A stretch of DNA of 14,599 nucleotides, from positions 1-14,599 of the forward strand of contig JAOZNY010000054.1 of NCBI GenBank assembly GCA_029933565.1, given 5' to 3'. This DNA is from Bacteroidales bacterium. GTDB lineage: Bacteria > Bacteroidota > Bacteroidia > Bacteroidales > F082. The notes beneath the pieces were generated by a model. It ran no database searches, had not been told where the DNA came from, and saw nothing but the letters and a program-made list of their open reading frames with translations. Position numbers and translations under genes: made by a program. Below are positions 6,709 through 14,267 of this stretch, piece by piece. Each line of letters starts with the position of its first letter. The stretch's first letter is position 1.

Positions 6709-6927
6709 GTTTGAAGGAGTTTAGATAACATCTATAAAAATACTGTTTTTTATTTAACAGACATATATTTTTTAGAAATATTTATTTTTTTAAATAATTA
6801 TTAGTTGAACAGGAATAAATGTGTGCCTTTTGATATTTGAATTAAACCTATTTGTTAGGAGTTTTTTAAGGTTTATACTTTGTCCAAATGCAATAAATTT
6901 TACTTTTGCAAGAGAACCTTTTTTAAA
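6709..6927. other. AT-rich divergent intergenic region
   Basis: This 219-bp stretch separates the start of the minus-strand RiPP cluster (6708) from the plus-strand SUKH-TPR gene (6928). The plus-strand promoter is listed separately. For the minus strand I see only a weak -7-like TATTTTTA about 40 nt before the 92-aa gene, without a convincing -33 element. No ORF, riboswitch or long inverted repeat is evident. Confidence 0.5.
6879..6908 (+). promoter_or_regulatory. Bacteroidota-type promoter of the SUKH-TPR gene
   Basis: TTTG at 6879-6882 and TACTTTTG at 6901-6908 match the -33 and -7 consensus (TTTG and TAnnTTTG) with an 18-nt spacer. Transcription would start near 6914, after the TTG at 6880 and before the ATG at 6928. 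This supports the ATG as the true start. Confidence 0.7.
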
Positions 6928-7989
6928 ATGTTTGATACTTTCCCAAATTTAAAAATACTAGAAAAAAAAGTCTGGCAAGGAACTGAAAAGTATAATTTCA
7001 ATGCCCGATTGGAAGAGGGTTTGTTGGAGACCTACGAAAAAGCCTATGGATTTGTTTTACCTGAATCGTATAGGCAATTTATGGAACGCTTTAATGGTGG
7101 CATGCTTTTGGAACATTCACAATCCTTTTATATCGACATGACTGAATGGGAACCCGATGGACAGAAGTGGAGCAGTTTTTACTTCTACGAACTCGATGAG
7201 ATGATTGAGAAATTTCGTGATCTACGTTTAGATAACTTCCTCATGGGGATTGATTTTAGTGGGAACTATCCCATAATTCCAATTTGCCGAATGCCGGGCT
7301 GGGAGAGTAATGGGTTTCTTTTCTTGTTCTCGTCCAAAGGTCTTGAAAAAGAGTCGCCTGTATTTTGGGCCGGTGAAAATGTTTGTGGTAAAATATCGGA
7401 TAATTTCTATGAATTTATTGGGTGGCTTTTGGAATACGAAGGTTTTCCTCCCGTAGAGAAAGTGTTGCATACTACTTCTTGCATCGATTTTATGAAGGAG
7501 AATAAAATCAGGAAAATAGCAACTAGCGAAACTTTTGAAGAAGAAATAGAACGTCATGCAGCTTACCTCAGCCTGTTTCCTAACGATGAGTGGACATACT
7601 GTGAGAGGGGGAATTCCTATGTTTATAAAGGGATGCCACAAGAAGCACTTGATGATTTCAACAAAGCAATTGATATTGACAACGAAAATGCATTTTTTTA
7701 TCATTGTCGAGGTGATTTGTTATTAAAGCATGCAAGTCCGCGCAAAGCATTGATAGATATGGATACTGCAGTAAAACTTGAACCTGAAAATAAAATGTTT
7801 CTTACGGGAAGAGCCGATGCGTTAGTAAAACTTGGTAAGTTAAAGAAGGCACTTATCGACTGCAATAAAGTTCTCGGAATGGATGCCAACTTCAGACTTG
7901 CCCTATACACAAGAAAGGATATTTACGAAGCCTTAGGCGAAGACGAAAAGGCTAAAGTTGATGCTGATTTGCTCGATAATCTTGATTAG
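6928..7989 (+). CDS. SUKH (SMI1/KNR4) domain protein with TPR repeats
   Basis: This is a 353-aa protein from the ATG at 6928. The frame extends to a TTG at 6880, but that start would lie upstream of the predicted transcription start. Residues about 25-175 fit a SUKH domain: LEETYEKAYGFVLPESYRQF-like helix (30-51, LP-x-SYR-x-F and N-G-G), YELDEM, GIDFSGN, then a C-terminal NFYEFIGWLLEY helix. Residues about 217-345 hold three to four TPR units (for example ERGNSYVYKGMPQEALDDF, and repeats of A-hx-hdP/DxN), a protein-binding solenoid. No signal peptide is present, so it is cytosolic. SUKH proteins are often immunity proteins against contact-dependent or polymorphic toxins, but many have other roles, and no toxin gene is next to it. 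It is divergent from the RiPP cluster; a link is not shown. Confidence 0.8.
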   Translation: MFDTFPNLKILEKKVWQGTEKYNFNARLEEGLLETYEKAYGFVLPESYRQFMERFNGGMLLEHSQSFYIDMTEWEPDGQKWSSFYFYELDEMIEKFRDLRLDNFLMGIDFSGNYPIIPICRMPGWESNGFLFLFSSKGLEKESPVFWAGENVCGKISDNFYEFIGWLLEYEGFPPVEKVLHTTSCIDFMKENKIRKIATSETFEEEIERHAAYLSLFPNDEWTYCERGNSYVYKGMPQEALDDFNKAIDIDNENAFFYHCRGDLLLKHASPRKALIDMDTAVKLEPENKMFLTGRADALVKLGKLKKALIDCNKVLGMDANFRLALYTRKDIYEALGEDEKAKVDADLLDNLD

Positions 7990-8020
7990 TAGGCTATGCC
8001 GTAAGTGTAGCAATTCAAAC

Positions 8021-8028
8021 TATATTTG
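8021..8028 (+). promoter_or_regulatory. -7 promoter element before the beta-propeller gene
   Basis: TATATTTG is an exact match to TAnnTTTG. No clear TTG/TTTG is found about 19 nt upstream, so the -33 part is weak. It would give a leader of about 70 nt before the ATG at 8106. Confidence 0.5.
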
Positions 8029-8105
8029 CAGCAGTTTACAAAGTAAAGCAACCGAAAAAAAATATTATTGTCAATATAATTGAAATTACAATAACCATTT
8101 GAATA

Positions 8106-10742
8106 ATGAAAAAAAGAAAAATTACATCAGTAAGTATTATATTGCCTTTGGCTTTAGTATTTGTACTTGTTTTTATTTCAGCAGCACTAATCTTTAATTT
8201 ACCGAATAGTGACAATAATAATGTTGCAGACTTAGAAAATGAGAAATCATTAGTTGAGGCAGGTCCCGACCAAAGACCATCGGATTGGGCATGGGAGAGA
8301 CGTACATTTCCTTATTATAAAGCTGATGCTGAATATTATCGTAAAGAGATTGAGAAAGCAATAGAAATGAAGTCTGAGGCTCCTAACAGGGGGATTCAGC
8401 AAATTGAACCTGCAGGACCAACTAATGTTGGTGGTCGTATTTCCGACATTGAATTTAACCCTAACAATCCTAATATTGTTTATGCTGGGGCTGCCACAGG
8501 TGGAGTTTTTAAGTCAACGGATATGGGATTTAATTGGTTTCCTATTTTCGATGATCAGGCAAATTTAAATGTGGGTGATATTGCTGTCGATCCAAATAAT
8601 TCCGATATAATTTATGTGGGAACAGGGGAACCTAATGGTGGACATAATAATTTCCCCGGAGGAGGTGTTTATAAGTCGACAGACGCAGGAAATACATGGC
8701 AACTGAAGGGTTTGGAGAACACTGTTTCAGTTGGTAGGATTGTAGTAGATCCTTCAAATAGCGATAGAGTTTTTGTAGCAGCAGTGGGTTCATATTTTAC
8801 AACAAATCCAGAAAGGGGAGTATACCGTAGTGAAGATGGTGGAGAAACATGGGAAAACGTTTTATTTATTTCAGATTCTACGGGTGCAATTGATATTATT
8901 ATCGACCCGCTAAATCCTTCACGCCTAATTGCAGCCATGTGGGAAAGGGTACGCCGTCCTAATGGTAGTCATTTACAAGGGCCAAGCAGTGGTCTTTATA
9001 AAAGTCTTGATGGTGGCGATAGTTGGCAGTTTATTGAAGCATCAACAGGTTTGCCTGATCCGCAAAATGAAGATGTGGGTAGGATAGGAATTGCTCTTTG
9101 TAGTTCGCAACCCGATATTATTTACGCTTTATACACTAATGGCTCTTATTATTCAGGTTTTTATAAGTCTGAGGATTTTGGAGTTACATGGACAGATGCC
9201 GACCCTGACAATGAAATTTCAAATGGTACTGCCAGTTTTAGTTGGTATTTCGGTCAGGTAAGGGTACATCCAACTAATCCTTATATAGTTTTTGCGCTGG
9301 ACGTAGCCTATATGCGCTCTGCTGATGGCGGTGTAAACTGGCCAATAATTTATGGTTATGGTGGAGGTCCGGCAGATTTCCATGTCGATCAGCATGCTCT
9401 TGCAATAAATCCAAATAATCCCGATTACATTATTAGTGGAAATGATGGCGGAATGAATATTTCGTATGATGGTGGGTTTTATTTTATGAAAGTTGCCAAT
9501 CTTCCAATTACACAGTTTTATGAAATAGGTTTGGATCGTAATAATCCGCAGCGATTATACGGTGGGACACAGGATAATGGTACTCTTCGAACTTTGACCG
9601 GCGAACTTGACGATTGGGACAGAATATTTGGAGGTGATGGTTTTTATACCATTGTTGACTTTACAAATCCTGATATAATTTATGCAGAATCACAAAATGG
9701 TAATCTTGGTAAATCAACCAATGGTGGTAACGATTTCTGGTATGCTACAAATGGTATTAGCGAGGATGAGCCTAAGAATTGGTCAACCCCTGTTGTAATG
9801 GATCCTAATAATTCTAACATACTTTATTATGGTACTAATCATCTTTATCGCACTACTAATGGAACCAATTCATGGACAGCAATAAGTGATGATCTTACTG
9901 ATGGATTAAATGGATCACGTTGGGGAACATTAACAACAATTGGTGTCTCACCTGCAAACTCAGAAGTTATTTGGGCAGGAACTTCCGATTCGTATGTTTG
10001 GGTAAGTACTGATAATGGTTCAAGTTGGGACGATGTTTCTGACGATTTGCCAGAACGAACTGTAACCAGAATAATTCCTGATCCATTTGATGAAAATACT
10101 GCCTACGTTACATTTTCAGGTTTAAAATGGGCCGACCCCGAACCTCATGTTTTTAGAACAACTGATGCAGGAGATAATTGGGAAGACATTAGCAGTAATT
10201 TGCCAGATGCGCCTATTAATGGTTTTGCAATTGACCCAACAGATAATAATTATTTATTTGTTGGTACAGATTTAGGTGCGTATTACAGCACTAACCTTGG
10301 GCAAAATTGGCAATATCTTGACGAAGGTCTTCCGATGGTTTCAATTTATGATTTGAAGATACATGCTACAGAACATTATCTTGCATTGGGAACTCACGCA
10401 CGTTCAATGTATAAACTTGACCTTACTAATATAGTTGGAATAGAAGATAATACAGCAAATAATGGAGGTTCAGAAATTCAATTAAAAAATTATCCAAATC
10501 CATTTAAAAATGAAACAACAATTAGTTTCAACTTAGTTGAAACAGGAAATGTTGCTTTAGATATTTATGACATTAAAGGCAGTAAAGTGCTTAGTTTGAT
10601 AAACGAGCAATTGTCTGCTGGTAAACAAAATGTAAACTGGAATGGTAAAGGTAGGGATGGAATACAACTACCTCAAGGTACTTACTTTGTGAAATTAGAT
10701 ATAGGAAACAAAACTAAAACGTTGAAAGTATTACTACAATAA
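8106..10742 (+). CDS. Secreted Asp-box (BNR/sortilin-like) beta-propeller with T9SS type A sorting domain
   Basis: This is an 878-aa protein. Residues 7-31 are a hydrophobic export signal after a Lys/Arg-rich start. Residues about 100-775 carry around ten Asp boxes (S/T-x-D/N-x-G-x-x-W) at about 137, 191, 242, 300, 355, 405, 583, 634, 685 and 728, the hallmark of seven-bladed or paired propellers of the BNR/Vps10/GH74-like group. Residues 791-878 are a type A T9SS tail: NYPNPF, then VALDIYDIKG, then GTYFVKL and a final KTLKVLLQ. So the protein is exported by Sec, moved across the outer membrane by T9SS, and anchored or released at the cell surface. Catalytic residues for a glycosidase are not evident to me, so an adhesion or substrate-binding role is as likely as an enzyme. 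It faces the HEPN/MNT pair with a 16-nt gap. Confidence 0.9.
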   Translation: MKKRKITSVSIILPLALVFVLVFISAALIFNLPNSDNNNVADLENEKSLVEAGPDQRPSDWAWERRTFPYYKADAEYYRKEIEKAIEMKSEAPNRGIQQIEPAGPTNVGGRISDIEFNPNNPNIVYAGAATGGVFKSTDMGFNWFPIFDDQANLNVGDIAVDPNNSDIIYVGTGEPNGGHNNFPGGGVYKSTDAGNTWQLKGLENTVSVGRIVVDPSNSDRVFVAAVGSYFTTNPERGVYRSEDGGETWENVLFISDSTGAIDIIIDPLNPSRLIAAMWERVRRPNGSHLQGPSSGLYKSLDGGDSWQFIEASTGLPDPQNEDVGRIGIALCSSQPDIIYALYTNGSYYSGFYKSEDFGVTWTDADPDNEISNGTASFSWYFGQVRVHPTNPYIVFALDVAYMRSADGGVNWPIIYGYGGGPADFHVDQHALAINPNNPDYIISGNDGGMNISYDGGFYFMKVANLPITQFYEIGLDRNNPQRLYGGTQDNGTLRTLTGELDDWDRIFGGDGFYTIVDFTNPDIIYAESQNGNLGKSTNGGNDFWYATNGISEDEPKNWSTPVVMDPNNSNILYYGTNHLYRTTNGTNSWTAISDDLTDGLNGSRWGTLTTIGVSPANSEVIWAGTSDSYVWVSTDNGSSWDDVSDDLPERTVTRIIPDPFDENTAYVTFSGLKWADPEPHVFRTTDAGDNWEDISSNLPDAPINGFAIDPTDNNYLFVGTDLGAYYSTNLGQNWQYLDEGLPMVSIYDLKIHATEHYLALGTHARSMYKLDLTNIVGIEDNTANNGGSEIQLKNYPNPFKNETTISFNLVETGNVALDIYDIKGSKVLSLINEQLSAGKQNVNWNGKGRDGIQLPQGTYFVKLDIGNKTKTLKVLLQ

Positions 10743-10758
10743 GTTTGGTTTTAAAGTC

Positions 10759-11079
10759 TTAATTATCAGATTCTTCAATACGGTAAAAAAATCTTAGTCC
10801 TACTCTTTTTATGTGGTCAATTAAGCCCTCGTTGGTGATTTGTGTGAAAATTGAAATATCGAATTTATAAGGAAGTAGCAAATCATCGATTTGGTTTTCA
10901 AGTTTGTTCAAGTCTGTTAAATCTAAATCTTGTCCCTTGATTGTCAGGTCGATATCTGAGCCAATCTTAAAATTACCCTTGGCACGTGAGCCATAAATAA
11001 TAACTTCTTCAATTTTATTGTTTGAGGCTAAACAGGCAGTAATTGCATCGAGTGTATTTTGTTCAAGTCCGAATTTCAA
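10759..11079 (-). CDS. mntA: MNT nucleotidyltransferase antitoxin of a HEPN/MNT pair
   Basis: This is a 106-aa minimal nucleotidyltransferase. It has the G30-S31-x10-D42-x-D44 motif (GSRAKG then SDIDLTI), which binds nucleotide and metal, and Asp74 in KFDIS fits the third acidic ligand. All catalytic residues look intact. In characterised HEPN/MNT systems the MNT protein transfers AMP groups to a tyrosine of the HEPN toxin and so silences it. The start is 3 nt after the HEPN gene's stop, so the two are translated together. The small size and absence of extra domains fit the antitoxin rather than a tRNA or antibiotic-modifying enzyme. The gene symbol is by family role, not by sequence identity. 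Confidence 0.88.
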   Translation of the reverse strand: MKFGLEQNTLDAITACLASNNKIEEVIIYGSRAKGNFKIGSDIDLTIKGQDLDLTDLNKLENQIDDLLLPYKFDISIFTQITNEGLIDHIKRVGLRFFYRIEESDN

Positions 11080-11082
11080 TTG

Positions 11083-11499
11083 TTATTTATTTTGTGAAAT
11101 ATGTTTCATTTTTTCTTCCAAATCTAAAAACAGGCTGAGGTATTTATTTTTAACTTTATCTGCAATCTCCTCCGCTGTTGCTTCATTATATGTGTGAGAG
11201 GCCTTATTTCTACTTTGTATGGTGTCCATCCAATCGTCTCCATTGTTGATCAAACCTTTGTTAAAAGCCTCACGAATAGCATCTCTCGATCCTGTAATTT
11301 CTGTGTTTCCCTGATACTGAAAATAATCCTTCATTACATTCCATGCTAGTTCGTGCGTAAATTCAAATGATTGAATTAATCCCTGCTCTTCCAGATCAGA
11401 CAATTCTCTTTCCTGTGAAAGTGTTACCGCTTTTCCCAAAGTTGCTAATGCTTTCTGGAAATTTGAAAACCTCTGTTTCCACCTAATATCTTCATTCAT
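11083..11499 (-). CDS. hepT: HEPN toxin of a HEPN/MNT pair (HI0074/HepT-like)
   Basis: This is a 138-aa all-helical protein of the nucleotidyltransferase substrate-binding (HI0074) group. The key motif is R97-N-K-A-S-H102-T-Y104, the R-x4-H-x-Y pattern of HEPN ribonucleases. In studied pairs the Arg and His form the RNase site, and the Tyr is AMPylated by the MNT partner. Further helix landmarks are FEFTHELAWNVMKDY (45-59) and SRDAIREAFNKGLI (71-84). It precedes the MNT gene by 3 nt, the usual toxin-first order. Its promoter lies in the 41-nt gap after the AAA+ gene stop. The active-site residues seem intact, so the toxin is likely functional. Confidence 0.88.
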   Translation of the reverse strand: MNEDIRWKQRFSNFQKALATLGKAVTLSQERELSDLEEQGLIQSFEFTHELAWNVMKDYFQYQGNTEITGSRDAIREAFNKGLINNGDDWMDTIQSRNKASHTYNEATAEEIADKVKNKYLSLFLDLEEKMKHISQNK

Positions 11500-11518
11500 G
11501 GTTTTGTTGTTGTTTTAG

Positions 11519-11545
11519 CAAAGATACATGAAATAAAAACTCAAA
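11519..11545 (-). promoter_or_regulatory. Promoter of the HEPN/MNT operon
   Basis: On the minus strand TATCTTTG (11526 to 11519) matches the -7 consensus TAnnTTTG exactly. TTTG (11545 to 11542) lies 15 nt upstream, slightly closer than usual. The HEPN ATG is 19 nt downstream. The element overlaps the last codons of the AAA+ gene. Confidence 0.55.
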
Positions 11546-14267
11546 ACTTAAACCCTAATGGTCGGCGTTTTAATGTTTTTTCTTCATTTGGAACAAATTC
11601 TTTTACATCCTCAATACTCAGGCTTGTCATCATTTTCTCTGTTCTCTGCTTTTTGTTCAGGTCGGCCATCCTCAACTCCTGATTACGGCTCGATTTCTCA
11701 ACTATCTTACGTATTGAACGGGCATTACCAAAAAAGCGGTCGCGGTTTTCATAGAGAAAAGCAATGTATGATTTAAGATGTGTTTTTGCTTCAGTATCAG
11801 GTGATAGTCCTTTATTCCCGTACATATTTAAGGCTATCTCCCAAAGTTCTGTTTCGTTGAAATCGTTAAAATGAAAATTTTGGTCGAAACGTGATTTGAT
11901 GCCTGGGTTTGATTCAAGGAAATCAGCCATATTTTTTGTGTAGCCAGCCACAATTACTCCAAACTCACTGCGGTGGTCTTCCATTTCTTTTATCAAAGCG
12001 GCAATTGCTTTTTTTCCAAATCCATCATTGTGACCTTCGGTAATGGCATAAGCTTCGTCGATAAATAAAATGCCACCCATGGCTTGTGTTATCAACTCTT
12101 TGGTTTTACCCGAAGTTTGCCCCACATAACCAGCTACCAGATCGCCACCATCGGCATCAATTAAATGACCGCGTTCGAGTAATCCCAAAGCCTTATAAAC
12201 CTTAGCAATTATTCGGGCAACAGTAGTTTTTCCTGTTCCGGGATTACCTGTAAAAACACTGTGCATTGAAAATGCTTTGAGGATATCCCGATTGTTTTCT
12301 TTGTAGTAGCGGCTAAGTTTAATCAATTCCTCAACTTCTTGTTTTATTGTGCTAAGACCTGTTAATTCATTTAGTTCTCTCAATGCTTCCTTCAGAAGGC
12401 TTTCATCAATACCCAGATTGAGTTGTTTCTCCTTGCTCGGATTGTTAATGTCTTCTATGTCAACATCTTTTAAAGTTGAAAGTTGTGCTTTTGTTAATTC
12501 CTCCAAATCAGGATCTTTCATTACTCTAACACCCAGATTTATTTTAGCCTCATCAATTAATGCATGGGCAAATCGGGCATTTCCAAAAGTCTTGTCTCTT
12601 TTTCTAAAAGCCTCAGTTAAAATTTTCTTTAGTTGAGTAGAAGCACCTTTTGATAGTTTTACTCCTTTTTTCTTGGCTCCAAATTGAGAAATCTGTAAAA
12701 GTTCATCGGGGGTATAATCATTAAAATGAAAGTAATTCCTAAAGCGCGATTTTAGTCCTGGGTTAGATTTAAGAAAAGATTCCATTTCTTTTGGATAACC
12801 GGCTACCATAATTGCAATGTCGCCTTTGCCATCGCTCATTTCTGTAATCAATGCCGCAATGGCCTCTGGTCCAAAATCGCTGCTTGCTCCATCCTTAAAA
12901 AGCATATAGGCTTCGTCGATAAACAAGATCCCGCCTCTGGCTTTTTCAATTGCTTTCTTAGTGTCTTTTCCTGTTTGCCGAATATAACCGGCAATAAGGT
13001 CGTTGGCCTCAACTGTGTGTACGTGGCCTTTCGATAATAAACCCATGGATTGATAAATCTTGCCTAATAGTTTCACAACAGTTGTTTTTCCTGTTCCTGG
13101 ATTACCAGTAAACACAGAATGCAGATTTACATCTTCTTCCTCTTTTATGCCCGATTCTTCCCGGAACTGTAGGAAACTAACGTAGTCGATATATTCTCTA
13201 ACCTTTGTTTTAATATTGTCAAGTCCTATTAAACCATCGAGTTCGGCAAGTATTTCTTCAATTGGCCTGTCGTCAATAAAGACCTCCACCTCATCATCAG
13301 TTTTTTCTGTTTCTGTTGTTTTTTCTGTTTCCGTAGTTTCTTCAGTATCTGTAGTTTGTTCGCTATTTGATTTTTTAATTTCTATAGTATCGTTAAAAAT
13401 ACTTTCAACATCTTCATTTAATAATGCTTCATATTCACTAATGCGTTCAACATCCTTTTCGCCAATAGAGAATGGAATTACAGCAATTACTGTATCCATA
13501 AAAACCACCTCCATGGTGTAATTGTCTTTTATCCATGTTCCAGTATCCGCTCCTCCCCATCCTGCAGTAATAGTAAAAGTTTCACCAGTTCCTGCATCAG
13601 GTGTGATAACGTTAAGTGAGTCACTGGTTCCAATGTGCATTCCGGTATCGTCGTAAATACTAAAGAAAAGTTCGCAGTGCCACTCATGGGGAACAAGATT
13701 AATAATCCTGAGTTCACCCATTATGTAACGTGTGGTTTCAACATTAAATGATTTCATGAAAACTCTGTCCTCCATGTAGAGATCTCCCTGGGGTGCTTCG
13801 TAGGTGTTTAGCGCAAGTACATTTAAATATTTAATTCCATCTGCTTTAAATTCCCCTTCCTCTTCAACATAAAATTTAACACTGGAAATATATTCACCTC
13901 CTAAGAATAATTCCCACTCATAGGTTCCTTTTTCCCAAAACTTCCCTCTTTCATCATTCCCCCAGCCATAAGTATATTTGAAAATATTATCTTCTTTGCT
14001 TACAGTAACAGTATCTGATTTTTCACAAATTTTCGTGGGCTTATTCTTGCTATCCAGTTTATTGGCAACTAAGAGTATTTCAAGTTCCCAATCTTTTTCA
14101 TCAAAAAGTTTGTTGTAAATTGATAGTTCGGCACTCAGGTAGTTGAGTTCAGACCTTTCAAAGAGTTTCCTGTATTTCCTTTTACCGCCTACCGAGCGAT
14201 CCCATGCATATACTTTTAAACTATTGAATTTGTAATTATTGCCGGATTTCTTTTTGCTGAATATCAT
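11541..14267 (-). CDS. Double AAA+ ATPase (CbbX/SpoVK-type) with two N-terminal beta-sandwich-like domains
   Basis: This is a 908-aa protein with no signal peptide, so it is cytosolic. Residues about 10-135 and 143-268 look like two related beta-rich domains; both end in a similar F-x-Y/A-GWG ... GTY/DNY-x-x-E-hhh pattern, as from a tandem duplication. Residues 300-325 are an acidic Thr/Glu linker. AAA1 has Walker A at 388-395 (GNPGTGKT), Walker B FIDEAY at 449-454, Arg finger R508 in LKSRF, and FGNAR at 561-565. AAA2 has Walker A at 674-681, Walker B FIDEAY at 735-740, R793 in IKSRF, and FGNAR at 846-850. Both modules look active and belong to the CbbX/SpoVK/EccA group of hexameric remodelling ATPases. 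The beta-sandwich domains probably select the substrate (inference). It is monocistronic or leads into the HEPN/MNT pair 41 nt downstream. Substrate unknown. Confidence 0.88.
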   Translation of the reverse strand: MIFSKKKSGNNYKFNSLKVYAWDRSVGGKRKYRKLFERSELNYLSAELSIYNKLFDEKDWELEILLVANKLDSKNKPTKICEKSDTVTVSKEDNIFKYTYGWGNDERGKFWEKGTYEWELFLGGEYISSVKFYVEEEGEFKADGIKYLNVLALNTYEAPQGDLYMEDRVFMKSFNVETTRYIMGELRIINLVPHEWHCELFFSIYDDTGMHIGTSDSLNVITPDAGTGETFTITAGWGGADTGTWIKDNYTMEVVFMDTVIAVIPFSIGEKDVERISEYEALLNEDVESIFNDTIEIKKSNSEQTTDTEETTETEKTTETEKTDDEVEVFIDDRPIEEILAELDGLIGLDNIKTKVREYIDYVSFLQFREESGIKEEEDVNLHSVFTGNPGTGKTTVVKLLGKIYQSMGLLSKGHVHTVEANDLIAGYIRQTGKDTKKAIEKARGGILFIDEAYMLFKDGASSDFGPEAIAALITEMSDGKGDIAIMVAGYPKEMESFLKSNPGLKSRFRNYFHFNDYTPDELLQISQFGAKKKGVKLSKGASTQLKKILTEAFRKRDKTFGNARFAHALIDEAKINLGVRVMKDPDLEELTKAQLSTLKDVDIEDINNPSKEKQLNLGIDESLLKEALRELNELTGLSTIKQEVEELIKLSRYYKENNRDILKAFSMHSVFTGNPGTGKTTVARIIAKVYKALGLLERGHLIDADGGDLVAGYVGQTSGKTKELITQAMGGILFIDEAYAITEGHNDGFGKKAIAALIKEMEDHRSEFGVIVAGYTKNMADFLESNPGIKSRFDQNFHFNDFNETELWEIALNMYGNKGLSPDTEAKTHLKSYIAFLYENRDRFFGNARSIRKIVEKSSRNQELRMADLNKKQRTEKMMTSLSIEDVKEFVPNEEKTLKRRPLGFKF
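13290..13370 (-). repeat. Imperfect tandem repeat coding the acidic Thr/Glu linker
   Basis: Within the AAA+ gene, the DNA contains short near-copies reading T-T-E-T-E-K on the minus strand (two consecutive units, with T-T-D-T-E-E just before). It forms the flexible acidic linker between the N-terminal domains and the first ATPase module. Such runs can change length by slippage. Confidence 0.7.

Noticed and set aside
6880..6927. TTG start extending the SUKH-TPR protein by 16 residues
   Set aside because: The TTG overlaps the -33 promoter element and precedes the predicted transcription start; the ATG at 6928 fits better.
7228..7704. Minus-strand open frame of 158 codons inside the SUKH-TPR gene
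   Set aside because: It is antisense to a gene with clear SUKH and TPR patterns, and its composition (Cys/Phe/Ile-rich) is typical of a shadow.
13216..13521. Plus-strand open frame rich in Ser/Val over the AAA+ linker
   Set aside because: It is the reverse reading of the acidic Thr/Glu repeat and has no independent support.
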